A DNA stretch of 64,000 nucleotides from Calvatia gigantea (GCA_025093985.1 JACAAK010000008.1:186001-250000), one strand, 5' to 3'. Shown: positions 35,176 to 46,822, counted from the first letter of the stretch. Notes: generated by a model from the letters alone, not told the origin. Numbers and translations: made by a program.

Positions 35176-37441
35176 CTAGGGCCACGAATTAAAGTCTTCT
35201 TCTTGGTATATCTTCTTTCCTTGAACCAAATCAATCGCACGGAATTCTCGATAGTGTTGCAATTCATAGTCAATTTCCCAATACCAGAAGATCGACTTTT
35301 CGCCATGGCCCATGCGGTAAAGGGCTGACTCGACATGTTTCCCGGGTTTGTCGCGAAAGAGTGACTTGATCCGAGAAGCCAAGTCGGGATAGTAAGGATG
35401 AATGATATTCATGCTCTGGCGCTGCTTGATCATCTTCAAAATTTACAAGTCAGCCTGGGGCGGGGATATGTCAAAACGAAGTAGTTCACCGATTTGAATT
35501 CGGTTACGTCGAATTTTGTGAATCCACGGCGTGGAACCCAAGCAATGTAAGCCCCCGGGAATGATTTGGTGCGACACTCACACCCCCAACGTAAATGTAT
35601 GCTTGGATGGGGTCCACCAATGCTTTCGAAATGGGTGACGACATGTAAGTGCTTACGAAAATCACGGTCAGCGTCCAACCTTCCAGATTCCCCGGGTGAA
35701 GAAAAGCTTTCTGAATCTTCATCACCAACCACACCATAGACGATAGTCTTGATGAAGGAGTTGACCAATTCGTTTGTGTACGGATAAGAAAGAGAGGATG
35801 CCGAATCGGATACACCTGGTGCAAGGGCTAATTCTACGGACATAAAGATCAGAAGAGTCGATTAGAGAGTCGTATCGGTGTCAGCTCACTTGAGCCTTCC
35901 CAGCAAAAGCTCCGATCATAACTGAGATGAATTTTTAGGAAGTGCTTGGCTAACGCTCCTGAGCGCTTAACACAAAAACTACCCGAGCGCCGTGGATCGA
36001 GAAGGAAATCGTCGAAGGATTTATGGTAGAAAGAGACCTCTCCCCCAATGCCGGAAATATCTTTTTGAGAAATTTTATAGAGGACATGTTGGTTAGTTTG
36101 TGGATATGGACGGTTGGTGTTAATGGTAGGGTCAAGCTTGTAACCTTTGCCTGGGTTTTCGAGTTGCACCACAGCATTCGCGTGGTTGCAGATGGTATTA
36201 AATTCAACTTTAGACAAGCCCAAGATGTTGGCTGCCTCTATTACCCCCAAACTTCCCATTCGACATAGTAGGGCGAGCAGTAGGTGGACGGACAGGAAAA
36301 CGTTCTTCGGAATGCGTTGTAAGATCAGGACATAAAATGCATCCAGCTCGGCAAAAGGTGCGTCGGTACTAGTCCCAGCTTGAGGGTCGCGTTTACGGCG
36401 ATCCCTAATGACGTCGATAATTGCGCACAGGCGCTTCTGAGGGTCGAGTGAGTCTGGATGGCTAACGAAACGGAGGACTGTCGTCGCATAGATGAATGAC
36501 CCATGCGCAGCGCCAACGAGTGTTCTCAAATCTTCAGCAGACGGCCACGGAGGTTGCATTGAGGTATTGCGGCGTCGAAGGATATCCTCAAAACCATTCC
36601 GGAGGTATAGTTCAATTTCTCCGTCGGCATCGCGCGAAACCGGGAGTATGATCTTGTGGCAAAGAGGACCGACCGCAGTTTCGGCGAAGGCCGCCTCGAT
36701 GTGAGGCTCTGGGCGGCTGAAGAAAGCCCAGCACAGGGGAAGAGTGCCATCAGATGCTGCAGCAGCAACGATACGGATGATTTCACATTGCGCCTCTGCT
36801 CCCTCACATTCGTCGAGCCCATCAATGATCACTGTAAGCCTATTCTCAATCCCTTTCCCTTGCGCTCCCAGTTCTTTCAGCGGTTCATCGATCAAATACC
36901 GGAACTGGAACAGCATTGCTTTGTTGACGAGAGTCTTGTCATGATGGATTTTATGATCGATGAGATCGCGGTATGCCGGATGGATAGTAGAGAGCTGGTA
37001 TGCAAGGGATGGGAAGAACCTTTCCGGTTTGCCTCGCCCATTAATTGAGAAAAAGAATGCGGCACCAAGCCTTCCCAAACCCTTGAGTTTCTCAGAGCAT
37101 GTCTGAGCGATGGCGGATTTGCCTACTCCGGCCGGTCCCTTCATCCAGCATATAGGCGTATTGGTGTCGCAGAGGGAAGGGATGGACCACCGTACGATGT
37201 CCTTGATGTACTGTTCTCGGGTTCCGGGGAAGCACCGAGGGGGATATGCACGAGCGAGAGAATCATGTGCGGCTTCAGGAGTAGACCCTTCAAGTAGGAT
37301 ATCAATACCTGTGCGTTGTCAGTTCACTCAGCTGTCAACTCGCCAGCCAAGCTCACCTGTGGGGCTACTCGAGTTGTTTGTTACGTCCGTAAAGTGGCCG
37401 TTATTGATGACGAGATTCTGCGCGTTGGAGAGGATAGGCAT
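35176..37441 (-). CDS. NACHT-domain STAND NTPase (NLR-like), copy A
   Basis: Signal-transducing ATPase of the STAND class. Exons 37441-37357, 37308-35890, 35833-35490 and 35433-35176; 2106 bases, 701 aa, phases all fit. The short N-terminus contains the motif INNGHFTDVTNN typical of Agaricomycete NACHT proteins, then FPGTREQYIKDIVRW. Walker A is GPAGVGKS, directly after MK at about residue 84. Walker B is VIIDGLDECE. A later CWAFFSRPEPHIEAAF (sensor-like) and a FYHKSFDDFLLDP block end the NTPase/winged-helix part. The C-terminal region (WVPRRGFTKFDVTEF, FWYWEIDYEL) is shared with the other NACHT genes here. No WD40, ankyrin or TPR repeats and no recognised effector domain are seen. Such genes are linked to non-self recognition in fungi; that role here is inference. 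Confidence 0.93.
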
Positions 37442-38439
37442 TAATACAATTTGGGGGGTTGCAGGAAGCAGAATACGGCGAAGGTTGCTGTAGCTAGGAA
37501 AAGGAGGAACTTGTCACTAGGTAAGCTAGAAAGCGCCCAACGCCCTGGCCCCTGGCCTGATCCCCTGAGCGCTAAGCGCTTACTACTCACATATTCTCTC
37601 GTTTGTATGGTTTATGTAATCTGTCCAGCTTGGGCACCCAACGGAAGCGCCTCCTTATCCGCTTGGCCGACGAAAACCACACCGCCTTTATTCAGTTAGC
37701 CAGGCATATTTGGGGACGCATGTGCAGCATGGCTCATGGCTCTTCCCCTCCCCCTCGCAAAGTGATTCACTTGCCACGCGCTCTTTCTCATCTGCGTATT
37801 TCACATTCTTCCACCGTACAAATCATGTATACTCATTAATTGTAGTCTAGGGTTTTTATCTTCTCTAGTCGTATTACCTGAGTTGCTTATGTAACATAGT
37901 CGGCAGCAATTTTACTTTACTTTACTTTACTTTACCTTTACTTTACTTCACCAAGCCGCTCAATGAATTGTACGCCACCAAAATTCCCGGTAGTGGTCAT
38001 GGTGCTGAAGCCAAGAACTATCGGAGCGTTCACCTCCCCCTCCCCACCCCCGGAGCTGGGGACACGCTGGAACGCCTAATCGACGTCCCCGCACAATACA
38101 ATGCATAGGTTAACTTCCGAACCCAACGCTGGCTTTTATAATTCGGCTTGCTCCCTGCCAGCGTGCCCGTGGTGACGTTTTGGGCTTTCAACAATGAACC
38201 CCAGGCACGAGGTGGGCCGTGGGATGGGGAGATTGGGGTGTCAGTCAGGATATCTCCGCACACAAATTCGGGTTCATCCCCCCCGCTGAAGAGCAAAGGG
38301 ATACAGAACTACGATCCATGTTATATATATGCATGATCCACAACACCCAGAATGAGCGTTTCATGTGCCATAAGACATTCCGTCAGTCAGGGTACGGCGC
38401 AGGCCTCACTGTAGATTGTGGGTGCATCATGTAACCCTT
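37442..38439. other. Intergenic region between NACHT gene A and vps36 relic
   Basis: About 1 kb upstream of the NACHT start, without a supported gene. It contains the (TTTAC)n microsatellite at 37911-37948. It should hold the NACHT promoter. Confidence 0.45.
37911..37948 (+). repeat. (TTTAC)n microsatellite
   Basis: About seven units of TTTAC with one interruption (TTTACC) in the middle. Confidence 0.85.
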
Positions 38440-40070
38440 ACTCCTTCCGCAAATGCCAATGGGCGTGTGTTCCAGTCATCGGCAAGGTAGAACAGCTGCG
38501 CAGAAGTTGCGTAGATTGCAGGGTGGAAGGAAAAGGAGGAGCCAAAGGAGGATCAACAAACCCTAAGGGTAACTATTCCGAGCCAGCCAACAATATTAAT
38601 CACGTCCACCCGGCTCTCCAACGGTACAGTATCCATCCGGGCCCTTTCATATACTGATGAACAACTGTTAGCTTCACAACTTACAAGAAAGCGTGGGCGT
38701 CTACGACGGGTAAGTGGCACTACCGTCGCATATCCCAACATACCGGGGATAAAAACACTTGCAGTCTTCAGAAATCTCCGCAGCACCAGGCTAATACCAT
38801 ACACACCACCTCACACAGGTTCCTCTACGTAGACAACAAACACCCTGAAAAGCACATCCTTCGCGGTAGTTACAGCTATCGACATCGCTTCCATCCAACT
38901 CCCTCCATCATATCAAGCATGCCGTTTCATCCGCTTCATCCCCTGCAGCAACTCCAACGTCTCGATCCAGACGACTGAGCGCAATTCCATGCCCTGCGTG
39001 CACATTTCTCAACCATCCGTCGTTGCCCGAATACGAGATTTGTGGGACATCACTTACGAATCCATCTTGAAAAGAACAAAATCCACGCAGACAACGAGAC
39101 CTACTTCACCTGAGCTCGATGACAATGATGATGGCAGTGGGGAGGCTGGTGGTAGAAAGACGATGAAAGTCAGTTTTAGGGAAGGGAGGCGATAAGGGAT
39201 TTTATACGATCCTATCCTCAAGAGGAGTTTGAAGAGAGTAAAACTTGGGAGGTACGTCTATTCCACCATAATTGCACGAAGTGAAAGACTGTAAGTCACG
39301 CAGAATCGGTCAACGCAGTTCTATAAATCCAATACCGGTGCTAGTCCAGAAGGTGATAGTAACGCAACCACTCGGGCTGGAATCAGTGCGTTTATATCTT
39401 CCCACGCCAATACACCCGTATACTCATTAAAAAAAAACAGCTGGTATTCTATGAAATGTCGAAACCTCCGCCCAAGGACACGACTCAGACCTCAAGAACG
39501 CTCTTCAAGATCTCAAAGCCTTCATGATCAAAGCGGGAGACATGGTCCACCTCGCCACTGAACGAAACGAAAACCTCACCTCAGCCACATCCGCACCTGC
39601 GTCGTCGTCTAATGCCGCCACGACGTCCTCTTCCTCATTCGCACTCAGCCCTACCCACTCTTCACAAGAACTTCCAGGGAAAGCTGGGTTTGTTCGTTCA
39701 TCACCCTCCCAACTGGGATTGGCAAATGACCAATGTAACCGTTACGAACGATATAGGTCAAAGACGAAGTCTTCATAAGTGGATCAGCGAATTAGCGAGA
39801 GAGTTGGGGGGGAGTCCTGAAGGGGATGATGAAGGATCGAGGTATTATCGCGCCCGGGATATCGGTACGCGTCCTTCTCGATGGTGCTTTCCCAATTCAA
39901 TGAGGGTTATATCACAACCTAAAGTCTATCCTGCACACTGAACACGAAACCACCTGGCCAAGTGCGCCTTGAGGAATAACAACGATTTCTTGGTTTCATC
40001 TACAGATTCCGACAGAGGTGATGATATCAGCGAGGAAATATTTTTCCCATCTGAAATGCCCCTGAATCTT
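38440..40070 (+). pseudogene. vps36: Decayed vps36 (ESCRT-II) copy 1
   Basis: Broken copy of an ESCRT-II Vps36 gene. In order: GLUE-domain pieces LLASQ..QESVGVYDG (near 38660-38715) and FLYVDNKHPEKH (near 38820), then an NZF-type zinc finger CPACTFLNHPSL..EICGT (near 38990-39045) in which one of the four cysteines is Tyr. Next come FREG and GFYTIL (39165-39215), DLKNALQDLKAFMIKAGDMV (near 39490-39545), QLGL, MTNVTVTNDIG and WISELARELGG (39700-39810). The blocks lie in different frames separated by stops. The GLUE-NZF order and the downstream helical blocks are those of fungal Vps36. The functional parent gene is not in the window. Confidence 0.75.
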
Positions 40071-40343
40071 GAGCTTGAAGGTTGAGCGCTGAGCGTTTGA
40101 ACCCCTCCTGCCCTTCGCGCCCTGTAGCAGGTAGAATCAACCTGTGTGCTGAGCTCATCGGACTTTGCGCCTCCTCTTCAACAATACCGATGGGCTGTCA
40201 ATTGCGGCTGAGTAAGGGCATACAACTGATGTCATAAACCGCTCTAAGGGGGCCACTACACGATTTGATTTGATGTGGCCGCAGCGTCGGCTCATGCATG
40301 TTAGGTGTCGCCGGTAATTAGGTGGCGAGCATACAAGAATTGA

Positions 40344-41213
40344 CTAAAGGCTATCACCATGACCGGGGTTGGAAGGATTCGCGTCCTCAACTTCCAATTC
40401 CAAGGGACAACTACGAGAGGCAGAAGCAGAAACGGGATTATGAGGCAAGGGGGAATATTTCTCAGAAGTATCTTCATAAACCTGGACATCTGTGTATCGT
40501 ATCAAGGCATGATATAACGCATCTGAGCCTCCATCGTTGGGCAAGACGCCGGTTTCCTCCATCTCGCGGATCACTGCGTGTATGTACTCTCCCGCACCTG
40601 ACATATTTGCCACCCGTGCACATGCTGCGTGAAGGGCGAGGTAACGGGGGTCAGGAAGTGGTAGCCTTGCAGAATCGGCAGTAGTGAACGTGACGATGGG
40701 GGGAATAGCCGTAGTATAATATCCATTTCTAGTTGAAGCCGGCCGATAGGTATCCGGTGGATCCTGGTCGAAATGATATAGTAGTGGTCAGCAATTAGCC
40801 AGTTACATTACGGGTGAGATGGCGCACATCCGGATTTCTCTCCAGCCAAACCAGCAAAGCATCAAACCATGCATGAATTTCACTTGAAAGAGTGAGGATA
40901 TTCTCAAGTCTGTGGATATTTTCTCCGTTGAGTTCATCCATGACATTGATCTGGCCAAAACGCCCCAACAGAACGCTGGCGGATGCGGCGTAGATTAACT
41001 TTTTATACGATAAGCGACATTTCAACAAAATTTGAATCGAATAATGCAATGCACCTTGTTACTATCGCCGAGACCCTCGTAGGTCGACCGATCGAATATA
41101 TGAGCGGCGCGGGTTTCACACGGGGTCGATTCCGCTGGAACAAGGCCCTTTTCGACCGACATGCGGTCCGTTCTTTCAGTAAGCATGCAATGATAGCGGT
41201 CACGTTCAAGAGC
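40344..41213 (-). pseudogene. HNH_2 endonuclease-like gene, 5' truncated by transposon (unit 1)
   Basis: Agaricomycete HNH-domain protein missing its first two exons. Exons 41213-41055, 40998-40807 and 40763-40344 (stop TAG). Recognisable blocks: ALERDRYHCMLTER, ETRAAHIFDRSTYEG with the HNH first His, GENIHRLENILTLSSEIHAWF with the Asn/His core, and ALHAACARVANMSGAGEYIH near the end. Upstream, the intron preceding 41213 runs into transposase-like coding DNA at the A-run 41240-41252. The more complete 5' part of the family is seen in unit 2 (57862-56999). The HNH core is intact here, but with no start region the gene is probably dead. Confidence 0.8.
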
Positions 41214-42280
41214 CTAAGTGAGGCTTAGCACTGAACAATGAAAAAAAAAAAAGGGAGATAAATTCATGAGCCCATTCCCAATATCCTGGCAGCTTGTCTG
41301 ACTGCACCAATTTGATTATCTGACCATGGACGTTTATCGCTGATGTCTGAGCAGGCAAATCAGAGTATTTCACAGACAGGCGTAAAATCTGCTTCCTCCC
41401 ATCTCTCTTCTTGAAACCCTTAACTTCCATGACCACAAAGCAAAGACAGTCTCTGACCCAAGCAAGGAATGCGACGAGGTCATAAGCTTTCATTTCCTGG
41501 CCATCTGATATATCGTCGGCATCCAATAGTGCATGAAGCTTTGAGTTCCGAAAATCCTCAATGACACACCCACGGACCCGGAACGTCCGGTCAGTCATCC
41601 GTCTCCAGAACCTTGGTGAGATAGATGACACAATTGGGTCAATCAAGAGCTCCTCTCCATCAACCGTAAATGTATGAGTAGGGATTGGTGTGGAGTTGTC
41701 AATTGCTGAGTTGTTGACATTGTCAATATCGGGAAGGAGGTCTTCAATTCCATGTACGCCCACATGATGTTCTTCATAATCGTCTGAGTGCAGTTCAGAG
41801 CTATCAACAATGTTATCTCCTGCATCTGGAGGGTGTTTTTGCGTTGTACTTTCCACCATATCCTCAGAGCGCAAGTCTTCCTGAGTTGTTCGTAAGCCAA
41901 CGTACTGCCCATTTGGCCGAAGTAAATCCCGGGCCTCCTGAGAGAATATTCTCTCAAAATCGAAATCGCTCTCCACTTTTTCAGCCCCAAACAAAGGCAC
42001 AAGCACCGCCTGTGCAGCCTTACACCCCATGACCCATACAGCAGATAGGTCAACATTTCCAACACGTGTGTCTCCTGTCCAAGATGCGGGATTGACATGG
42101 TCGACGCCATACGCACTGTTTACGTTCAGACGCCTATGTCCATGATCCAAATCAGGGTTACGCTCGTACACGATGTTGATAAGAGATGCGATTGCCAACT
42201 TCTCACTCAGTTGGTGCGTATCAAAATTCCGGCCATGATCCAAGGTCCGGCAGTCGCCAAATAGACACTCGAGGCGGTCT

Positions 42281-42613
42281 TGACGCGACATATCTTTGTA
42301 AGCGCAGTGTAGGCGACAACGGTACTTGCAGGCTTCACAGTGGACTGAGGTCCACAGAAAAGAACTGGGTTAGAAGAAACTAACTACAAGTACAGCTCGG
42401 TACGAACCTGAGGTCCACGGAAAAGAACTGGACCTCGAGAATACAGGAGACTACGTATAAGTGAGGAAACAGTAATGTACACTTATTTACGAGACAATAC
42501 AAACAAGACTTTTGTGGCGGAATCGGAACTGAAACAACGGAATGGAACGAATATGGAAACCCGAAAATTCTTCATGACATCAGCACATGACGCCGAGCCG
42601 CTGATTTTCAACA
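42281..42613. mobile_element. Solo LTR-like insertion, 333 bp, TSD GGTCT
   Basis: 333 bases beginning TGACGCGACA and ending TTTTCAACA on the plus strand, flanked on both sides by GGTCT (42276-42280 and 42614-42618). TG..CA termini with a 5-base target duplication are the mark of LTR-element integration. Removing it with one GGTCT restores the transposase frame as EGTDRLECLFGD on the minus strand. No internal retrotransposon genes, so it is a solo LTR or similar remnant. Confidence 0.75.
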
Positions 42614-43039
42614 GGTCTGTTCCTTCTAGAATAATATAGAACGGGAGATCGGGGTTTATGAGCTGCATTCGTGCAACCACAAAAAATAGGTTTTTAATAA
42701 CAGCTTGAGTGTCGGCATAAAGCAGACCAGTCAGACAAGCTGAACCATGCTCTAGCTGAAGAGCTGCTGCAACATGTGCAAAAGTCGAAAGAGATTCTAG
42801 CTGCCTTGAAGGGCTCATTGAAACATCGACAAAGGGCTCCACAAAAAGACTAAAGAAGGCAGCTAGGAAACAGATGCGTGAAGCTCGGTGGTGCTCAAAT
42901 TCGTTGTCTGGATCTGGTAACATATTGAGTGAATTTAGCTGTTGGATTAATGTGATTGCCTTTGGGACATTCTGCTTGTCTGCTGGGTCGAGTAATTCTT
43001 GGCCAGCTTCAAGTGAAAGGTCCAGAAGTCGGATAAGTT

Positions 43040-43472
43040 TGTTAAGATGAGTACACTACAATAGCTGTTAAGACGAGTACACCACAATAGCTACGCTAGT
43101 GGCGGAGGGGAGTCATACTCACTGGGTTTGTTGAGATGATAGTTGTAGACGGTTGCTAGTGGATATCTGAGAGGAATGATGGGCAGAAGAAAGACTTAAT
43201 TGTCTAAGGAATGTACACATACTACATAGGTCTTATATATCTAATGTCTCTGGTCTGTGCGCTGTTCTACCTAATACAGGTGAGGTCTTATCTGCCAGTA
43301 GCATATATAGAGCATACTGCATACATTGTTCTATTTAATAGACCATGACCAGCAACCTAGAGTGTGGTCTAGTACATTGTTTGTTATCTCTCTTCAAGAG
43401 TGAAGTACTCAAGACTCCGTTTCAGCTATAAATAGACTGAACCAACGTAGTGGTATGGATCGAGATTCAACA
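43040..43472. mobile_element. Solo LTR, 433 bp, TSD AAGTT
   Basis: 433 bases from TGTTAAGATG to GATTCAACA on the plus strand, flanked by AAGTT at 43035-43039 and 43473-43477. Termini are TG..CA with imperfect inverted ends (TGTTAA / TCAACA). It starts with two 26-base tandem units (TGTTAAGAYGAGTAC type) and has a TATAAATA box near 43426, about 45 bases before the end, suggesting plus-strand LTR orientation. Removal with one TSD joins SPNDVLSQL to IRLLDL in the transposase frame. Confidence 0.85.
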
Positions 43473-45610
43473 AAGTTGAGAGAGAACATCATTTGGGCTG
43501 ATTACTGTGTCTTTGATCAAAACTCCTGAAATTCCACTAAGTAATGTGGCAAAACCTACTGTATCAACAAATCAACTTCATAAGGCTTTTGAGCTTTAGA
43601 TCAGGTCAACTTACGTTTGAAAATGTGCTTCGGATCGCACGTTGCTGTTATCAATTCCTTTGATGTGTAACAATTGAGGCCTTGAAGGGGTCGAAGTTTG
43701 AGTGCGAGTAGCGAACTCGGGTCCAGAGGCACCTTGGTACATAGTTGGTGGCGAGCTCGACGGAAGGTTGCATCTCCATCACTGGCGATGGACCACAACT
43801 CCCCGAACATCTTCTGGCCGTTTTCATGGGTTACCCAGGTGTCAATGACTACTTGAATCCAACGCAAAAGAGCATCACTCTTCTCGGACTTATCCGATGG
43901 TGACAGAACAATGGGAATAGGTGCGTAATAATCATTGCGGGCATAGGGGGCAACCGCAACGACTGTGGCATCAACACCCCAGCAGACCTTCTTCTCCGGA
44001 TCGGCCTCCTGCAGTAGATCACATAGACGTTCAATAGTTTCTGGTCCAGTAACATATGGATTGAAGTTCTTGGCATGTTCGCGACAGAGTCCAACAATGA
44101 CCCTCCGATCTGGACAGTACCGGCACTTGCTTTCGACCGCAATGCCATCAAAACCAAGCAGGTTCCCTGGGATGACTCCATTAATTGCCTTAGGGGATGG
44201 TTTAATGGATGGGTTGAAGAAAGAAGATATATTGAGCGCGACCTCGTCGGAAGAAGGTTCTCCAGTGGAGGCGACAAGTTTGGGTACAACGTGGTGTCGG
44301 CGCACAGTGCTATCGGAAGCAAGTCCATGAGATTTATTCAACGTATATAATAATCGCCTCCCACCTATTGCCTGGCAAAGAAATGCGACGTCGAGATCCC
44401 GTTGGGTAAAGCCACCTCGGGGAGAGTAGAGGCCATCAATGGCACGTCGGATTTGGGCTGCTATTGTGACTGCACTACTGCCGTGACGTAGTGCAACGGT
44501 GATGAGCTGCTGGAGACGAGGGATGTTATTTGTGGTGATCATCATCATGATTCGTTTGTACTCCTGGACCTTTCCAGTGACTACATGATGGCTTTTGTTC
44601 ATGTTATCAATCTGAACAGATATTAGGTGGAACAAGTTCATCGCGTGAATTACATACTTGAGTCTGAAGCCGTCGAATGGTCGCTGCCATCTGTCTCAAG
44701 AGTGCCTCCTTTTGTAAGTCTGTAAGGAAGAGCCAGGGCGTGTGCTCTTGGACGTTTTTTGCGCGCTCCACGACAACTTTGAACTCTGTAGAGTGTGGGA
44801 TACGTTGGCAAGCAGTGCATGGTGTGTAATCTCCATTAACCTCCCGAAGCTTCCTCCAGCAATTTCTCGCGCGGAGAACCAGTCCGTTACCCTTATCATC
44901 GATTGAAATGGGTTTCCAGTAAATGTCAAGGGATTTGTGAAGCCGAAAAGGATAGGTTTCCCAAATAGACCCGGGAATCCAGTAAACCCATTGACCCGGG
45001 CAGTCGTTCATGGCTTCCAATGGCGTGATTCTTGAAGTCCCATCTCGTGGCGCAGCAGCGTGGTGTGTTACGTGCGTGGACCCATGCAACGAAACCCCGG
45101 CGTTAATTTCACGGTCAAAAATATCCCGGGTGACAAAAGCGGTGGTCGAAGGTTGCCTGGATTTCCGCCGTTTGCATGCTTCTCGGTGAGTTTCCAAGGC
45201 ATTTGTGACTGCTGTTGGTGGAAGCTTGATAACGGCGGTTGTGCAGACATCACAGCGGGTGAGGTGTCGGTTCCCGACCGGGTCATATTTCATTTGTACT
45301 GTCACTCCGTCTTTGAGGAGGAGGTCAGTATCTTGTTTGACATGTGGTCGCGATTTTGTGGGCATTAAAGTCGTCGGGTAAAAATTTTCATTTTAACACA
45401 TATCTTCGTATATCTCGCTATCGAAAACATGAGGTTTTCAGGGGAAACATCTGGAAACATATGCTACTGATATGATAACAGTGATAGGCGAAGCGATAAG
45501 TGACCCTTAAAGCTCATCAGCGTGACTGGGACGTGATTTCTCTAAAAGGTAGTTTCTCACAACCACCCCGGGTGGGTTGATCTTTCGGATTGCTCGGGTG
45601 ACAGCCCCTC

Positions 45611-46290
45611 GGTTTTATACGATCCTTTGAAAAGTAAAGCTTAGGAGGTGTGGCTTTTCACCGTCACCGTACAGAGCGCGAACCACTAAACATTATGCAG
45701 CATCGGACAACGCAGCTATACAATACAAGTCTAGTACCGCCAAGAGCGCAGGAGGCGATGGCAGCGCCACTACCCAAGGTGGAATCAGTGCATTCATAGT
45801 CCATTATACAACATCCGGAAACCCATACCAAAAAAAAAAACAGCTGGTATTCTACGGGCCGTCGAAGCCTCTACGCGAGGATACGACTCAGACCTCAAGG
45901 ATGCCCTTCAAGGTCTCGAAGCGCTTATGATCAAAGTGGGAGACATGGTCCACCTCGCCACTGAACCAAAACGAAATAACTCACTTTGGCTACATCCGCG
46001 TTCGCATCCTCGTCTGGTGCCGCAACACCATCCTCTTCCTCACTCGCACTCAATACCACCAATTCTTCGCAAGAACTTCCCTAGGAAGCTGTATTTATTC
46101 GTTCATCACTCTCCTAGAATGTACCCGTCACGAACGATATAGTCAAAGACGAGGATAAGTGGATCAATGAACCCGCAAGAGAGTTAGGGGGAGTATTGAA
46201 AGGGAAGATGAAGGACCGAGGTATTATCGCCCTTAGACGAAGTCTAAGGTGGATGGAATCGCACTCGGGGGTTGTCAGTACGGGGGGAAA
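45611..46290 (+). pseudogene. vps36: Decayed vps36 fragment 2 (unit 1)
   Basis: Begins abruptly at GGTTTTATACGATCC, the middle of the vps36-type sequence (GFYTIL in other copies). Continues with a TTQLYN..SSTAKS segment, SDLKDALQGLEALMIKVGDMV (in pieces around 45890-45950) and a terminal RGIIAL block (near 46215). Stops and frame changes occur throughout. The missing 5' half is replaced by DNA belonging to the transposase-like element. Confidence 0.65.
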
Positions 46291-46611
46291 TTGTCAGAGA
46301 TGATGCGGAATGTGTGATTCTTGAGAATGATGTGGCGGGTATGGATAGTATTGGGGAGGCTGGGGTGAGGCGGTGGCCGAATGTTGGTTATTATCCGGGA
46401 TGCACAGACGTTTAACGACTGGTAAACGGTAGATAAATGGATCGCTATAGCATATTGGATTGCGACGAATTAGCCTGAGGATTATGGAGTTCACTACGTC
46501 AGATTATAACTCGTTAACACATTGATAGTAATAGCAAATTGGAAGGCAACGAAAGTACTCGTTCAGTACTGCAGTCCAATTATCCGCTCGCCAGGTCTAA
46601 TTCGACTCTAC

Positions 46612-46696
46612 CAGTCGGCCCAGTTGAATAATTGTTGGTGACGGTGTTCGTGAACTGGCCGCCATTGATCCTGAAATTCCTAGCTTAAGTGAACAT
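46612..46696 (-). pseudogene. Dead first exon of a NACHT gene (unit 1)
   Basis: Minus-strand stretch with ATG at 46696-46694, an in-frame TAA at codon 4, then RINGGQFTNTVTNNYSTGPT and a GT donor at 46611. It matches exon 1 of the intact NACHT gene B (KINGGQFTSATTNNYSTGPT). No NACHT exon follows. A relic of a lost family member. Confidence 0.75.
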
Positions 46697-46822
46697 AACA
46701 AGTAGAGGGTGTGGTGGGACGTTGATGTGAGTGGCTGTACTTAGGTTTATCTTCGGAAGCATCGGTATCTTATGGGGTATTGGCAACGATGAACCTATTG
46801 TGAACGAGGAGATTCTTCGTGC

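Larger units (their letters stand above)
41253..45365 (-). mobile_element. DDE/RNase-H-like transposase gene of a multi-copy basidiomycete family, split by two LTR insertions
   Basis: Large transposase-like gene. Exons: 45365-44658, 44611-43615, 43555-43473, 43034-42614 and 42275-41253, the last three separated by LTR insertions. The N-terminus has a C2HC finger (CDVCTTAV...HREAC). The centre has CRYCPDRR, GVDATVVAV, ASDGDATFRRAR and CDPKHIFKR; then comes YADTQAVIKN, and the sequence interrupted by the second LTR reads EGTDRLECLFGDCR. The order Asp, DPxHxxK, LExxFGxxR resembles P-element/THAP9-type catalytic cores, so I infer an RNase-H fold transposase; the superfamily name is not proven. 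The 3' end stops inside the HNH gene's intron. DNA 5' of the start (45366-45610) is unique in the window and may hold the element's 5' end. No clear terminal inverted repeats were identified. Confidence 0.7.

Noticed and set aside
37911..37948. Possible telomere-like repeat
   Set aside because: The unit is TTTAC, not the fungal TTAGGG, and the run is short and internal; a plain microsatellite.
42281..42613. Interpretation as a spliceosomal intron
   Set aside because: No GT donor with matching phase exists on the minus strand, whereas TG..CA ends and a 5-base target duplication fit an LTR exactly.
43849..44328. 159-codon frame on the minus strand inside the transposase gene
   Set aside because: Overlaps the CRYCPDRR-to-SDGD coding region in another frame and has no conserved blocks.
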